Source of the DNA: Methylophilus glucosoxydans
GTDB taxonomy: Bacteria; Pseudomonadota; Gammaproteobacteria; Burkholderiales; Methylophilaceae
Reading direction: 5' to 3'
Assembly (NCBI RefSeq): GCF_042676145.1
Contig: NZ_JBHTJW010000002.1
Span: forward strand, 1,612,001-1,676,000
DNA length: 64,000 bases
Part shown: piece by piece, positions 9,518-18,480 of the stretch
Position numbering within the stretch: the stretch's first letter is position 1
How the letters are laid out: every line of letters begins with the position of its first letter
The notes under the pieces: model-generated
What the model was told of the DNA's origin: nothing
The model's database searches: none
What the model saw: only the letters and a program-made list of their open reading frames with translations
Program-made: the position numbers and the translations under genes

Positions 9518-10417
9518 GTGAGTGCATTAAAAAAACAAGAGCAAGAAGATCGCGAGTTTTTGTTTACGCGCGATGATTTCGTCAGAATTAAAAGTCTGAT
9601 TTATCGCCATGCAGGCATTTCATTATCCGATGCAAAGACCGATATGGTCTACAGCCGAATCGGCAGGCGTTTGCGCGCGCTGGACATGAATAGTTTCAAA
9701 CACTATCTGGACACGCTCGAGCAGCAGAACAATGCGGATGAGTGGCAAGCATTTACCAATGCGCTAACCACTAATTTGACCTCGTTTTTTCGGGAAGAAC
9801 ATCATTTTCCGATTTTGGCCGAACATCTGGTGAAGCTGTCAGCCAACCGGCGAGGAAAACCGCTACGCATCTGGTGTTCTGCGGCATCGACGGGCGAAGA
9901 GCCTTATTCGATTGCGATCACCGCTTGCGAAGCGTTTAATAGCTTGAAACCGCCTGTAGAAATTGTTGCCACAGACATTGATACCAATGTGCTGGCGACG
10001 GCGAGTGCAGGCGTGTACCCGCTAGACCGGGTCAAGAAAATGGATGACGGTCGTGTACGCAAATTTTTTGAACGTGGCACAGGCAAGCATGACGGCCTGG
10101 TCCGTGTCAAAAAAGCCGCCCGTGACCTGATTCATTTTCACCAATTGAATTTACTGGATGCACAATGGCCATTTCATGATGGCTTTGATGTGATTTTTTG
10201 CCGCAATGTCATGATCTATTTTGACAAGCCGACACAAGGCAAAATCATTGAAAAATTTGTCAACCTCATGCATGAAGACAGTTTGTTATTGGCAGGCCAT
10301 TCAGAAAACTTTTTGTATGTGTCCGACCACCTGCAACTGTTGGGAAAAACCGTCTATAAATTAAAAACCAGTGGCGCGGCACGTTCCAGCCTCTTTACGC
10401 ATCGGAAATCGCTATGA
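9518..10417 (+). CDS. cheR: Chemotaxis protein methyltransferase CheR
   Basis: CheR transfers methyl groups from S-adenosylmethionine to glutamates of chemoreceptors. The N-terminal helical domain (about residues 15-85) is followed by the Rossmann methyltransferase domain with WCSAASTGEEPYSIAI and, near the end, IFCRNVMIYF and GHSENFLY, all family hallmarks. Length 299 is normal. The start is GTG at 9518 after aggataac. The stop codon overlaps the cheD start (ATGA), so the two are translationally coupled. Two receptors of this cluster carry C-terminal pentapeptides suited to bind CheR. Confidence 0.97.
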   Translation: MSALKKQEQEDREFLFTRDDFVRIKSLIYRHAGISLSDAKTDMVYSRIGRRLRALDMNSFKHYLDTLEQQNNADEWQAFTNALTTNLTSFFREEHHFPILAEHLVKLSANRRGKPLRIWCSAASTGEEPYSIAITACEAFNSLKPPVEIVATDIDTNVLATASAGVYPLDRVKKMDDGRVRKFFERGTGKHDGLVRVKKAARDLIHFHQLNLLDAQWPFHDGFDVIFCRNVMIYFDKPTQGKIIEKFVNLMHEDSLLLAGHSENFLYVSDHLQLLGKTVYKLKTSGAARSSLFTHRKSL

Positions 10418-11022
10418 GTGTCATGCAAGAAGAAATTTCTAACACCCTGTATTTTGACAGAACATTTAATTGCAATGCTGCCAAAATTTCACCAGGGGAG
10501 TATTACTACACAGACAAGGACATGTTGATTGTCACCGTGCTTGGGTCCTGTGTTTCTGCCTGTATCCGTGACAGCCGTACCGGCATTGGTGGCATGAACC
10601 ATTTCATGTTGCCCGAGGGGGGCAGTGCAGACAAGGACAGCCCGATCTCTGAGTCGATGCGCTATGGCACTTATGCCATGGAAGTCTTGATCAACCAGCT
10701 GTTGCGTAACGGCGCCAAGCGCGAAAACCTCGAAGCTAAAATTTTTGGGGGCGGCAACGTCTTGCGCAGCTTTACCACCAATAACGTGGGTGATCGTAAT
10801 GCTGCGTTTGTCAAAAAGTATCTGAAAGAAGAAGGGATTAAAGTCACCGGCGAAGATTTGCTGGATATTTATCCCCGCAAGGTTTATTTCTTTCCCAAAA
10901 CCGGTAAAGTACTGGTTAAAAAGCTGAAACAATTGAACAACTACACCTTGGTCAAGCGCGAGCAAGCTTACTCCAGCAAGCTGCAAACCAACGATGTGGG
11001 TGGAGATATCGATTTGTTCTAA
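10414..11022 (+). CDS. cheD: Chemoreceptor glutamine deamidase CheD
   Basis: CheD deamidates specific glutamines of chemoreceptors to glutamates. The catalytic residues are visible: Cys46 in LGSCVSAC and His63 in GGMNHFMLP. Length 202 is typical of proteobacterial CheD. It overlaps cheR by 4 bases and precedes cheB by 26 bases, the usual cheR-cheD-cheB order. Confidence 0.97.
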   Translation: MSVMQEEISNTLYFDRTFNCNAAKISPGEYYYTDKDMLIVTVLGSCVSACIRDSRTGIGGMNHFMLPEGGSADKDSPISESMRYGTYAMEVLINQLLRNGAKRENLEAKIFGGGNVLRSFTTNNVGDRNAAFVKKYLKEEGIKVTGEDLLDIYPRKVYFFPKTGKVLVKKLKQLNNYTLVKREQAYSSKLQTNDVGGDIDLF

Positions 11023-11048
11023 TAATAATTAAAACAAGGGGTTATGCC

Positions 11049-12119
11049 ATGAAAACAAAAGTGCTGGTGATTGACGACTCGGCATTGATACGCAGTTTGT
11101 TGAGCGAAATCATTAACGACACCAAGGATCTGGAAGTGGTTGGAACCGCACCGGATCCGCTGGTCGCGCGCGAGATGATCAAGCAGTTGAATCCGGATGT
11201 ACTCACGCTGGATGTAGAAATGCCACGCATGGACGGTCTGGATTTTTTAGAAAAACTCATGCGTTTGCGTCCGATGCCCGTGCTTATGGTATCCACGCTG
11301 ACAGAAAAAGGCTCTGAAATCACTTTGCGTGCACTGGAGCTGGGTGCCACCGACTTTGTCACCAAACCCAAAATGGGCATTACCCAGGGCATGCAGCAGT
11401 ATGCCGCCGAGATTACTGACAAGATCCGTGTTGCTGCCAGGGCAAAAATCAGCACCTTGCAAAGTATTGCCAAAGCGTCTAATACGCAGATACAACAAAG
11501 TCCCATCCGCAATCCGCTCATCAGTAGTGAAAAACTGCTGATTATTGGCGCCTCTACTGGCGGCACCGAAGCGATCAAGTCCTTTTTAATGCAGATGCCT
11601 TCTGATTGCCCCGGCATTTTAATTACCCAACACATGCCTGCAGGCTTCACCAAGTCCTTTGCTAGTCGTCTGGACAGTCTGTGCAAAATTGCCGTCAAGG
11701 AAGCCGAAGATGGTGAGCGCGTATTGCCTGGCCATGCCTATATTGCGCCAGGGGATCAGCATTTACTGCTCGCCAGAAGTGGCGCCAACTATGTCACCCG
11801 TTTATCTGACGCCGAGCCGGTGAATAGACATAAGCCATCAGTCGATGTATTGTTTGATTCAGCGGCTACAAACGCCGGTAAAAACGCCGTCGGGATCATT
11901 TTAACGGGCATGGGCAAAGATGGCGCCGCGGGCATGTTGCGCATGAAGAATGCCGGCTCTTTCAATTTTGCCCAAAACGAAGAAAGCTGTGTGGTGTATG
12001 GTATGCCACGCGAAGCGGTTGCGCATGGTGGTGTTCACGAAGTCGGGCATTTAAAAGACTTGCCACGTCTGGTGCTACAACATCTTGCAACTAACAGTGA
12101 ACGCGCCATTCGCGTATAG
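11049..12119 (+). CDS. cheB: Chemotaxis response regulator protein-glutamate methylesterase CheB
   Basis: CheB removes methyl groups from receptors when phosphorylated. The N-terminal receiver domain has the acidic pair DD9-10, phospho-acceptor Asp55 in LTLDVEMPRMDG and K107. The C-terminal methylesterase has the catalytic Ser169 in IIGASTGGTEA, His195 in ITQHMPAGF and Asp in GMGKDGAAG. Length 356 is normal. Aagggg lies upstream of the ATG at 11049. Confidence 0.97.
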   Translation: MKTKVLVIDDSALIRSLLSEIINDTKDLEVVGTAPDPLVAREMIKQLNPDVLTLDVEMPRMDGLDFLEKLMRLRPMPVLMVSTLTEKGSEITLRALELGATDFVTKPKMGITQGMQQYAAEITDKIRVAARAKISTLQSIAKASNTQIQQSPIRNPLISSEKLLIIGASTGGTEAIKSFLMQMPSDCPGILITQHMPAGFTKSFASRLDSLCKIAVKEAEDGERVLPGHAYIAPGDQHLLLARSGANYVTRLSDAEPVNRHKPSVDVLFDSAATNAGKNAVGIILTGMGKDGAAGMLRMKNAGSFNFAQNEESCVVYGMPREAVAHGGVHEVGHLKDLPRLVLQHLATNSERAIRV

Positions 12120-12231
12120 TACTGTGAGGAATAAACCGGTAAATCCCAGCTTTATCCTGATTAGCATTGACCATGGTTCGTTCCATAATACAGGCTACGG
12201 GATTAGTAATTAAATGATAGCGGAGTAACAA

Positions 12232-12630
12232 ATGGGCAACCCAAATACTAAATTTCTGGTAGTGGATGATTTTTCTACGATGCGTAGAATTGTGCGCAAC
12301 CTGCTCAAAGAACTTGGTTATAACAATGTTGAAGAAGCAGAAGATGGTGCAGATGCCCTCAACAAGTTGCGCAATGGTGACTTTGAATTCGTGGTTTCCG
12401 ACTGGAATATGCCCAACATGGACGGTTTGACCATGTTGCAGAATATCCGTGCAGACAGCAAATTATCCAAATTGCCTGTATTGATGGTCACTGCCGAGGC
12501 AAAAAAAGAAAACATTATTGCTGCGGCCCAGGCCAAAGCGAGTGGCTATGTGGTGAAGCCTTTCACTGCTGCCACACTTGAAGAGAAGTTATCCAAAATC
12601 TTTGAAAAATTGGAAAAAGGCGAGGTGTAA
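12232..12630 (+). CDS. cheY: Chemotaxis response regulator CheY
   Basis: A single receiver domain that binds the flagellar switch when phosphorylated. Asp12/Asp13, phospho-acceptor Asp57 in VVSDWNMPNMDG, a VTAEA switch threonine and the YVVKPF lysine are all present. The 132 residues match proteobacterial CheY. It is followed after 2 bases by cheZ; its 112-base leader is longer than the other gaps here and may carry a promoter. Confidence 0.97.
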   Translation: MGNPNTKFLVVDDFSTMRRIVRNLLKELGYNNVEEAEDGADALNKLRNGDFEFVVSDWNMPNMDGLTMLQNIRADSKLSKLPVLMVTAEAKKENIIAAAQAKASGYVVKPFTAATLEEKLSKIFEKLEKGEV

Positions 12631-12632
12631 CC

Positions 12633-13313
12633 ATGACCGAAGCGATCAATCCGAATCAGGATCATGCGGCGATGGATCTTGCCTCTAACCTGATTTCCAC
12701 GATGAGTCCCAATCAGCAAGAGGAAATGATCAGCCGGATTGGACACATGACCCGCTCCTTGCACGATAATCTGAGTGCGCTGGGCTATGACAAGGTGCTG
12801 GAACAAGTTGCGCAGGAAATTCCTGATGCCAGAGACCGTTTAAGTTATGTGGCAAAAATGACTGAACAGGCGGCTGAGCGTGTGCTGAACGCCACTGATC
12901 TGGCCACGCCTTTACAGTCAGAGTTATCTGATCGAGCTGCGGTGTTGAAGCAACGCTGGGAAGAGGTCATGCAGCGTGCTTCGCTCAAATCGGAATACGA
13001 TGCTGTTGTCCATGAAACACTGGAATATATGTCACTGGTCAGTCAACACACATCGACGACCAAATCGTTACTGATGGATATCATGATGGCGCAGGACTTT
13101 CAGGATCTGACCGGCCAGGTGATCAAAAAAGTGACCTCACTGGCACAAGACCTGGAGAGACAATTGGTGCAAGTGTTGGTAGATTTTTCTCCTGCGGCCA
13201 AAAAAGACGAGGACTCCTTGATGAATGGTCCACAAATTGATCCACATAACACCGTGGATGTGGTCGCCAATCAGGAACAGGTGGATGATCTGCTCGAAAG
13301 CCTGGGCTTTTAA
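12633..13313 (+). CDS. cheZ: CheY phosphatase CheZ
   Basis: CheZ speeds dephosphorylation of CheY-P. The active-site helix motif DFQDLTGQ (residues 155-162) supplies the catalytic Gln. The C-terminal EQVDDLLESLGF is the CheY-binding peptide known from enteric CheZ. Most of the protein is a long helical hairpin. It is the last gene of the cluster, followed by a terminator. cheA and cheW are not in the window and are expected further upstream or elsewhere. Confidence 0.97.
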   Translation: MTEAINPNQDHAAMDLASNLISTMSPNQQEEMISRIGHMTRSLHDNLSALGYDKVLEQVAQEIPDARDRLSYVAKMTEQAAERVLNATDLATPLQSELSDRAAVLKQRWEEVMQRASLKSEYDAVVHETLEYMSLVSQHTSTTKSLLMDIMMAQDFQDLTGQVIKKVTSLAQDLERQLVQVLVDFSPAAKKDEDSLMNGPQIDPHNTVDVVANQEQVDDLLESLGF

Positions 13314-13343
13314 TTCACAGCGTTTATCCAGTGTCATCCTGGC

Positions 13344-13368
13344 AAAGGCATCTTCGGATGCCTTTTTT
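13344..13368 (+). terminator. Terminator of the che cluster
   Basis: The stem aaaggcatc / gatgccttt with a ttcg loop is followed by T residues, 30 bases after the cheZ stop. It lies between convergent cheZ and the DUF779 gene and could serve both. Confidence 0.88.
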
Positions 13369-13392
13369 ATTGATCAGGCAGACTTCTACTTA

Positions 13393-13770
13393 TTAAAGCC
13401 CGACGCGCTCTTCGGGTTTTAGCGCAGCGAGTTCCTCATCCGAATATAAACGGCCTCGCGTGATAAAGGCCATGCCACTGCCACAATCGAGTGAAAATGA
13501 GCCACTGGAGCCCGGCATCGCATCGAGGATGGTGTGCGTACTGTGCATAAAACTGAAATGACTGTCACTCATGTAAAAAATAGCACCACCGGGCAAGGTT
13601 CCCAGTTTGACATCCATCGGACTGGCGATGTATTCGGCGGCTGGTAGGCACATCGGGCCACTGCCTTCACAACATCCGCCTGATTGAAAAAATACAATCG
13701 GGCCATGCTGGGCGGTTAATTGCTCAATGAGCGCGATGGCCGCTGGCGTTGCAGAAACACGTTCAGTCAT
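13393..13770 (-). CDS. DUF779 family protein, partner of aldehyde dehydrogenase
   Basis: A 125-residue protein of the DUF779 family, whose members are regularly encoded beside AldB/ExaC-type acetaldehyde dehydrogenases. FFQSGGCCEGSGPMCLP provides a cluster of conserved cysteines, and EYIASPMDVKLG and SLDCGSGMAFITRGRLYSDEE are also typical. No catalytic role is established that I know of; the cysteines suggest metal binding or redox. It lies 101 bases downstream of the dehydrogenase on the same strand, with a hairpin between them, so the pair may be only partly co-transcribed. Confidence 0.9.
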   Translation of the reverse strand: MTERVSATPAAIALIEQLTAQHGPIVFFQSGGCCEGSGPMCLPAAEYIASPMDVKLGTLPGGAIFYMSDSHFSFMHSTHTILDAMPGSSGSFSLDCGSGMAFITRGRLYSDEELAALKPEERVGL

Positions 13771-13807
13771 GCTCTTCCCCTGTTTATAGTGTGATAGATA
13801 GATAAAA

Positions 13808-13832
13808 AAAGGAGCGAAAAATTCGCTCCTTT
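13808..13832 (-). terminator. Hairpin between aldehyde dehydrogenase and DUF779 gene
   Basis: The inverted repeat aaaggagcga / tcgctccttt with an A/T flank on both sides lies just after the dehydrogenase stop. It may stop or reduce transcription into the DUF779 gene. Confidence 0.75.
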
Positions 13833-13871
13833 AGATCAAACAAATGTCTGTTTTAGCATTCCCGCCAAGAT

Positions 13872-15392
13872 TTAGAAGAATCCCAGTTTTTTCGGGCTGT
13901 AGCTGACCAGCAGGTTTTTGGTTTGCTGGTAGTGGTCCAGCATCATTTTATGCGTTTCACGGCCAATGCCGGACTCTTTATAGCCACCGAATGCGGCATG
14001 CGCAGGATAAGCGTGGTAGCAGTTAGTCCAAACGCGGCCAGCCTTGATGCCACGGCCCATACGGTAAGCGCGGCTGCCGTCACGCGACCAGACGCCTGAA
14101 CCCAGGCCGAAAATGGTGTCGTTGGCAATGCTTAGTGCTTCAGCTTCATCTTTAAAGGTGGTCACTGCCAGCACAGGTCCAAAAATTTCTTCCTGGAAGA
14201 TGCGCATTTTATTATGACCTTTGAACAAGGTCGGCTTGATGTAATAGCCTTCAGCCAGATCACCGCTCAGTACATTACGCTCACCTCCGCACAATAACTG
14301 CGCACCTTCCTGACGACCAATATCCATGTAGGAGAGGATCTTGTTCACTTGGTCTTGGGATGCCTGGGCACCAATCATGGTGTTGGGGTCAAGTGGGTTA
14401 CCTTGCTTGATGGCGGCAACACGTGGCAATACACGCTCCATAAACTTGTCGTAAATGGATTCCTGGATTAACGCACGGGAAGGGCAGGTACAGACTTCAC
14501 CCTGGTTAAATGCAAACAGCACCAAGCCTTCAACGGCTTTATCCAGGAAATCATCATCGGCAGACATGATATCTTCAAAGAAGATGTTAGGCGATTTGCC
14601 ACCCAGTTCGAGGGTTGCTGGAATCAGGTTGCTGGCTGCAGCCTGGGCGATATAACGGCCGGTAGCTGTCGAACCAGTAAAGGCGATTTTCGCAATACGC
14701 TTGCTGGTAGAGAGTGGGGCACCTACCTCACGGCCAAAGCCGTTGACGATGTTGATGACGCCAGGTGGAATCAAATCAGCAATCACTTCCATCAGGATCA
14801 GCAGGCTAATCGGCGTGAACTCTGCAGGCTTCATTACCACCACGTTACCCGCGGCCACAGCTGGCGCCAGTTTCCAGGCAGCCATCAGAATAGGGAAGTT
14901 CCACGGAATAATCTGGCCGACCACGCCTAGTGGCTCGTGAAAGTGGTAGGCAACGGTATGTTCATCCAGTTCACTAATGCTGCCTTCTTGCGCACGCAAT
15001 GCCCCGGCAAAATAGCGGAAATGGTCTGCTGCCAATGGAATATCGGCATTCATGGTTTCGCGGATAGGCTTACCGTTATCGACGGTTTCGGCAGTCGCGA
15101 TCAACTCAAGGTTTTGCTCAATGCGATCAGCAATTTTCAGCAACAAGTTGGAGCGATCAACGACAGAAGTCTTGCCCCACTTATCGGCTGCTGCATGCGC
15201 TGCATCCAATGCCAATTCAACATCCTCGGCGCTAGAGCGTGCAGCTTGTGTATAGGGCTTGCCAGTAATAGGCGAGATGACATCAAAATATTCACCTTTG
15301 ACCGGTGCAACCCATTTTCCACCGATAAAGTTATCATACTTGGCTTTATAGGGCACTTTAACGCCCATTGCCTTGAGAAGATCCAAACTCAT
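13872..15392 (-). CDS. NAD-dependent aldehyde dehydrogenase (AldB/ExaC type)
   Basis: This enzyme oxidises an aldehyde, most likely acetaldehyde or a related short aldehyde, to the acid. Of its 506 residues, PWNFPILMAAWKLAPA forms part of the cofactor pocket, FTGSTATG is the NAD loop, Glu262 in LELGGKSP is the general base and Cys301 in GEVCTCPSR is the catalytic cysteine, with a second Cys two residues on. Overall similarity is to the AldB/ExaC branch, and the downstream DUF779 gene supports that placement. An aggag site precedes the ATG. Formaldehyde is a possible substrate in a methylotroph, but nothing in the sequence proves it. Confidence 0.95.
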   Translation of the reverse strand: MSLDLLKAMGVKVPYKAKYDNFIGGKWVAPVKGEYFDVISPITGKPYTQAARSSAEDVELALDAAHAAADKWGKTSVVDRSNLLLKIADRIEQNLELIATAETVDNGKPIRETMNADIPLAADHFRYFAGALRAQEGSISELDEHTVAYHFHEPLGVVGQIIPWNFPILMAAWKLAPAVAAGNVVVMKPAEFTPISLLILMEVIADLIPPGVINIVNGFGREVGAPLSTSKRIAKIAFTGSTATGRYIAQAAASNLIPATLELGGKSPNIFFEDIMSADDDFLDKAVEGLVLFAFNQGEVCTCPSRALIQESIYDKFMERVLPRVAAIKQGNPLDPNTMIGAQASQDQVNKILSYMDIGRQEGAQLLCGGERNVLSGDLAEGYYIKPTLFKGHNKMRIFQEEIFGPVLAVTTFKDEAEALSIANDTIFGLGSGVWSRDGSRAYRMGRGIKAGRVWTNCYHAYPAHAAFGGYKESGIGRETHKMMLDHYQQTKNLLVSYSPKKLGFF

Positions 15393-15715
15393 AGTAACTC
15401 CTGTGTTTTTTCTATTAATATCGTAGCAGAACTGCTCTCCAAACCGCCTACATCAAATCGCAACTAGATATCGCGATAAACATACGTTAACACCTTATTT
15501 TATAAGGCTTAGCCGTGTGTTTGTGTGCTAAACATTAAACCTTAAAAATAACAAAAGCAAGCTTTTTAGCCAACTTTATACTGTTTTATAAGATAGCAGA
15601 CCTGACATCTTGCTAGCCCTAAAACAGGCCATATGAAGTGTGAAAGTCGCCAGTGATTACACCATAAAATGATTTGGCGTCTTTAACTTTTATGGGTATA
15701 ATCCCGCCTTCTTTC
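15393..15715. other. Intergenic region between aldehyde dehydrogenase and tRNA-Ser
   Basis: This AT-rich stretch of 323 bases should hold the divergent promoters of the dehydrogenase gene (leftward) and of the tRNA (rightward; ctttaactttt and tataatcc lie about 30 bases before the tRNA). No coding sequence is visible. Confidence 0.6.
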
Positions 15716-15805
15716 GGAGAGATGGATGAGCGGTTTAAGTCACCACCCTGGAAAGGTGGCATAGGGGCAACTCTATCGAGGGTTCGAATCCCTCTCTCTC
15801 CGCCA
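15716..15805 (+). tRNA. tRNA-Ser (anticodon GGA)
   Basis: The 90-base class II tRNA starts ggagaga and its acceptor stem closes with tctctcc, discriminator G and encoded CCA. The anticodon stem-loop ccacc-ctggaaa-ggtgg gives anticodon GGA. A long variable arm and the ggttcgaatcc T arm are present. The 3' end is the attachment site of the following island. Confidence 0.96.
15794..15805 (+). repeat. Attachment repeat, copy 1 (tRNA-Ser 3' end)
   Basis: ctctctccgcca, the last 12 bases of the tRNA gene, recurs exactly at 18473-18484. Direct repeats of a tRNA 3' end around an integrase remnant are the usual mark of a tRNA-targeted integration. Confidence 0.8.
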
Positions 15806-15952
15806 GCAGTAAAATAAGGCCTGTTTTCTGTTACTAATTAATAAGTTACGGATAACAGGTTTTTTATTTTTACCTTGCGCTTTTACCTTACGTTTGCGTG
15901 ATGTTCCTAGCTCGTTGATATTTATTTTCAACGTATATATAAGTAATAGACA

Positions 15953-16168
15953 ATGCAACACGCTTCAAAACAACTAGAACAATCCATCATCAATGAACTG
16001 AAGACAGTCACCAGCGTGTTCAAGCACACCCCTGAAGAACTCCTCAAGATGGCTATAGGTATGTCAGCAGGTCTGGCTCTAGCTGGCTTGAAGTGTCCGA
16101 TGTTGGACTTAGCGATATCCTCAGACAATATTCCTTTGATGATTCAGGGCGGTCTGTTGTCTGATTGA
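15953..16168 (+). CDS. Small hypothetical protein in the tRNA-Ser island
   Basis: A 71-residue frame with an amphipathic N-terminal half and a hydrophobic middle (LLKMAIGMSAGLALAGL). I do not recognise a family. There is no good Shine-Dalgarno sequence before the ATG. It ends before a large inverted repeat that would act as a convergent terminator, which gives mild support for a real gene. Confidence 0.4.
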   Translation: MQHASKQLEQSIINELKTVTSVFKHTPEELLKMAIGMSAGLALAGLKCPMLDLAISSDNIPLMIQGGLLSD

Positions 16169-16224
16169 TTAGCTTACATAGATACAGACATTAATACCCT
16201 TGTACTTTAGTCAACTATTCAGAA

Positions 16225-16272
16225 AATAGGTAGCGAAAGAGTCCCTTTAAGGGTCTGCTTTCACTACCTATT
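16225..16272. terminator. Long hairpin between convergent island genes
   Basis: aataggtag-c-gaaag pairs with ctttc-a-ctacctatt around an inner tccctttaaggg palindrome. It lies between the ends of the small plus-strand ORF and the minus-strand secreted protein, where a bidirectional terminator is expected. Confidence 0.7.
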
Positions 16273-16305
16273 ATCGTTTCTACTGCTGTGGCGCTAAGAG
16301 TTTCT

Positions 16306-16878
16306 CTAAGGTAATTCGTCTAGACATTTATTTGTTGCACGTATCAACTTCCCGTTTTTTAAGTGAAAGGTCTCTATATCAAAGCAATTTTTAGCATTAT
16401 TTCTAGAGTAAAGCTGCCTATGAATTTCTATATATTTCTTACCATCCCAAGACCAAATAGACATATGCCCATGCATGGCAGCTCCACCTAACTCTTTAAG
16501 CTGTTTAAAACCATTTGTTTTTTTATTTAATACTTCTAAGAATCCAGTTCCTGATACATCCCAAATGAGATGCGCGGTGTTATGTTTCATTTGGAAAATC
16601 CACATTGGGCAATAGTAAACACCACATAAACATGTACTGGCAGGCTTTACCAAATAAGTCTTTGAAGATTTATTCAGGTGAATAGTCTTAACCTCAAACA
16701 TATCTTCTGGTTTTACACCTTCGCAAAGCGCTATGTCCTCTCTCATCTCTTTATTCAGATAGGTGCTAATTGGCGCAGGAATCTTAACCGGCTTTGTAAA
16801 GTGTTCTTCGATGCTGAAGTCTTCAGAGGCACTAGTTTCAAAGGAAACAAGGAGAAGGAGGAGGATAATTATCTTCAT
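16306..16878 (-). CDS. Secreted hypothetical protein
   Basis: 190 residues with an N-terminal signal peptide (KIIILLLLLVSF...SAS). The mature part has several cysteines (STCLCGVYYCP, a later NCF and KCLDELP), suggesting disulfides in the periplasm. I recognise no family or catalytic motif. I start at the ATG at 16878; a TTG one codon upstream is the other option. It begins 4 bases after the stop of the AbiJ-like gene, so both are probably one transcript. This partner could be accidental cargo or part of the same defence unit. Confidence 0.7.
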   Translation of the reverse strand: MKIIILLLLLVSFETSASEDFSIEEHFTKPVKIPAPISTYLNKEMREDIALCEGVKPEDMFEVKTIHLNKSSKTYLVKPASTCLCGVYYCPMWIFQMKHNTAHLIWDVSGTGFLEVLNKKTNGFKQLKELGGAAMHGHMSIWSWDGKKYIEIHRQLYSRNNAKNCFDIETFHLKNGKLIRATNKCLDELP

Positions 16879-16882
16879 CAAG

Positions 16883-17707
16883 TTACATTTTCGACTTCAG
16901 ATAATTCACAAACGATGTACAGGACAATAAGAAATAGCGAGCATCTGCCTGAGTAAGATTGTCTTCAGCTAGCATCGCATGTCTAATGCCATCAGCGTCA
17001 CTTGTATATGCGTAAAGCTTCTCAAAGCCATCTTTTAGCGCCCTGTGAAGCTGACCATTCTTTTCGAGAGCCTTAAGAGCGTCACTGAGCATCGCTTTAT
17101 TATTTCCTGTTAGTATCTTCGCCATGCTCTCAACAGCCGAAATTGATTCTTTAATTGAATTGCGATAGTCAGGATTAACTCTATCCGCGTATAACTCTAA
17201 AGCTCGCTGTAAATGCATAGTCACGCCAGTGAATTGAGTATCGGCTAATGCTTCATCTAGCAATCGCACCTCTTGCTCGCTCGTAATATCTGTCAATTGA
17301 CCATTAACGAAACGATAAGCGGATAGTTCCCTTTCTAAAATACCATTCAGCGCTTCATAAATGTGACTGTTTAACCTGACAGTGAAATTCGCAACAAACT
17401 CTATAAAGTCATAAACCTCATTCCATGATGCCTTGAAATAATAGTTTCTAATCGCCTCAAGAATTTCATAACCGTGTTGAGGCCTTTTATCAACAGGCAG
17501 CTTGAAATAATTTGCCCACAGAAATCTGCTAAAAGGTTTAATGCCTGCAACTGTGTAACTATCGGCGGAAGTAAAGTTTTTGGTAGACCATAACATCATG
17601 TCTAATACGTTCCATAAACTATTACGTAAAGCATTATTCATTGTTTCAATCTGGATAACTTCAGGTCTGGGCTTTAAGCCTTTCCGCTCACTGAAAGACA
17701 TCGTCAT
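16883..17707 (-). CDS. AbiJ-like protein, putative abortive-infection/HEPN defence factor
   Basis: The N-terminus FSERKGLKP...ETMNNALRNSLWN matches what I know of the AbiJ N-terminal domain 4 family. The C-terminal half, with SISAVESMAKILTG and ...DGIRHAMLAE followed by a helix ending FVNYLKSKM, resembles the HEPN-like ends of such proteins; the RH pair is a candidate nuclease site. AbiJ-type proteins are linked to abortive infection against phages. The 274-residue length and its place in an integrated island fit a defence role. Family assignment is from memory; the activity is inference. No good ribosome site is visible before the ATG. Confidence 0.7.
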   Translation of the reverse strand: MTMSFSERKGLKPRPEVIQIETMNNALRNSLWNVLDMMLWSTKNFTSADSYTVAGIKPFSRFLWANYFKLPVDKRPQHGYEILEAIRNYYFKASWNEVYDFIEFVANFTVRLNSHIYEALNGILERELSAYRFVNGQLTDITSEQEVRLLDEALADTQFTGVTMHLQRALELYADRVNPDYRNSIKESISAVESMAKILTGNNKAMLSDALKALEKNGQLHRALKDGFEKLYAYTSDADGIRHAMLAEDNLTQADARYFLLSCTSFVNYLKSKM

Positions 17708-17767
17708 AATTAGTTTTTCTGATAAAGATTTATAACCTCCCCACTTTAGCGTGCATAAAAAAACAAA

Positions 17768-18480
17768 TCAACTAAGGTCAGGAAGAGGGTACGCCAGCTT
17801 CTCAATGTCCACCTTAAGTACACTCACAGGCGCAGGCTTGTTGTACACCTTGCCCGTAGTGCCATATTTCTCATGGCCGACAATATCCTGTATGTGTGTT
17901 GTCTGCACCCCAGCATCATCCAAGAAGGTAATAAGCGAGTGTCTGAAACTGTGAGTGGATTTGTCTTTATTGAAGCCCAAGCAAGTCTTAAGCGTCCCGA
18001 ATCGCTTACCTATAGCATTAGACCTCTCGCCGTATTTATTAAAGGTCAGACCGGATAGTAAGTAACGATCCTTAGAGTTTTCCTTAAGACGCTTCACTAC
18101 AGGTTCAATCTTGCTGTGGATAGGGATAGACCTTATCCCAGCTTTAGTTTTGGCATCTGTAATGTTAAAGGCGTTATCTGAGACATCTTCAACCTTCAGG
18201 CTACATATCTCTTCAATGCGTGCTCTCCAGTGTAAGCCGCAAGGGACATCAGGTCTACAAGGTCTTGTTTGCCTTTGAGGTTGGCCGTATTCCATAGAAG
18301 TAATACTTCCTCTTTCGTCCATGCGTCCTTAGCGTCAGCTTTGTCTTTTTTCTTGCGCTTATGTGAGGGGATGTCTCGGAATGGCTCAAGGTCAGCTATA
18401 GACTCCTCATACGGTTGTATATATTTTCAATAGTTACGGCAGTCGCTTATGTATCTGTTGAAGCCTTTACTCCTCTCTCC
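17768..18480 (-). pseudogene. Tyrosine recombinase (phage integrase) remnant
   Basis: The C-terminal catalytic part is intact in one frame from about 18220 down to 17768: ARIEEICSLKVEDV, HSFRHSLITFLDDAG (the HxxR box), IVGH and a late Tyr in KVYNKP. Upstream, the sequence continues in a second frame (FRDIPSHKRKK, then WTKEEVLLLWNTANLKG, then DLMSLAAYTG), so a one-base frameshift lies near 18220. Further upstream the same frame reads RYISDCRNY-stop-KYIQP, where homologues would be expected to have a Trp codon. The N-terminal domain ends at the island edge. The enzyme is thus broken at least twice. Confidence 0.85.

Noticed and set aside
14937..15467. A 176-codon frame opposite the start of the aldehyde dehydrogenase
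   Set aside because: It lies antisense to a well-conserved coding region and has no family resemblance.
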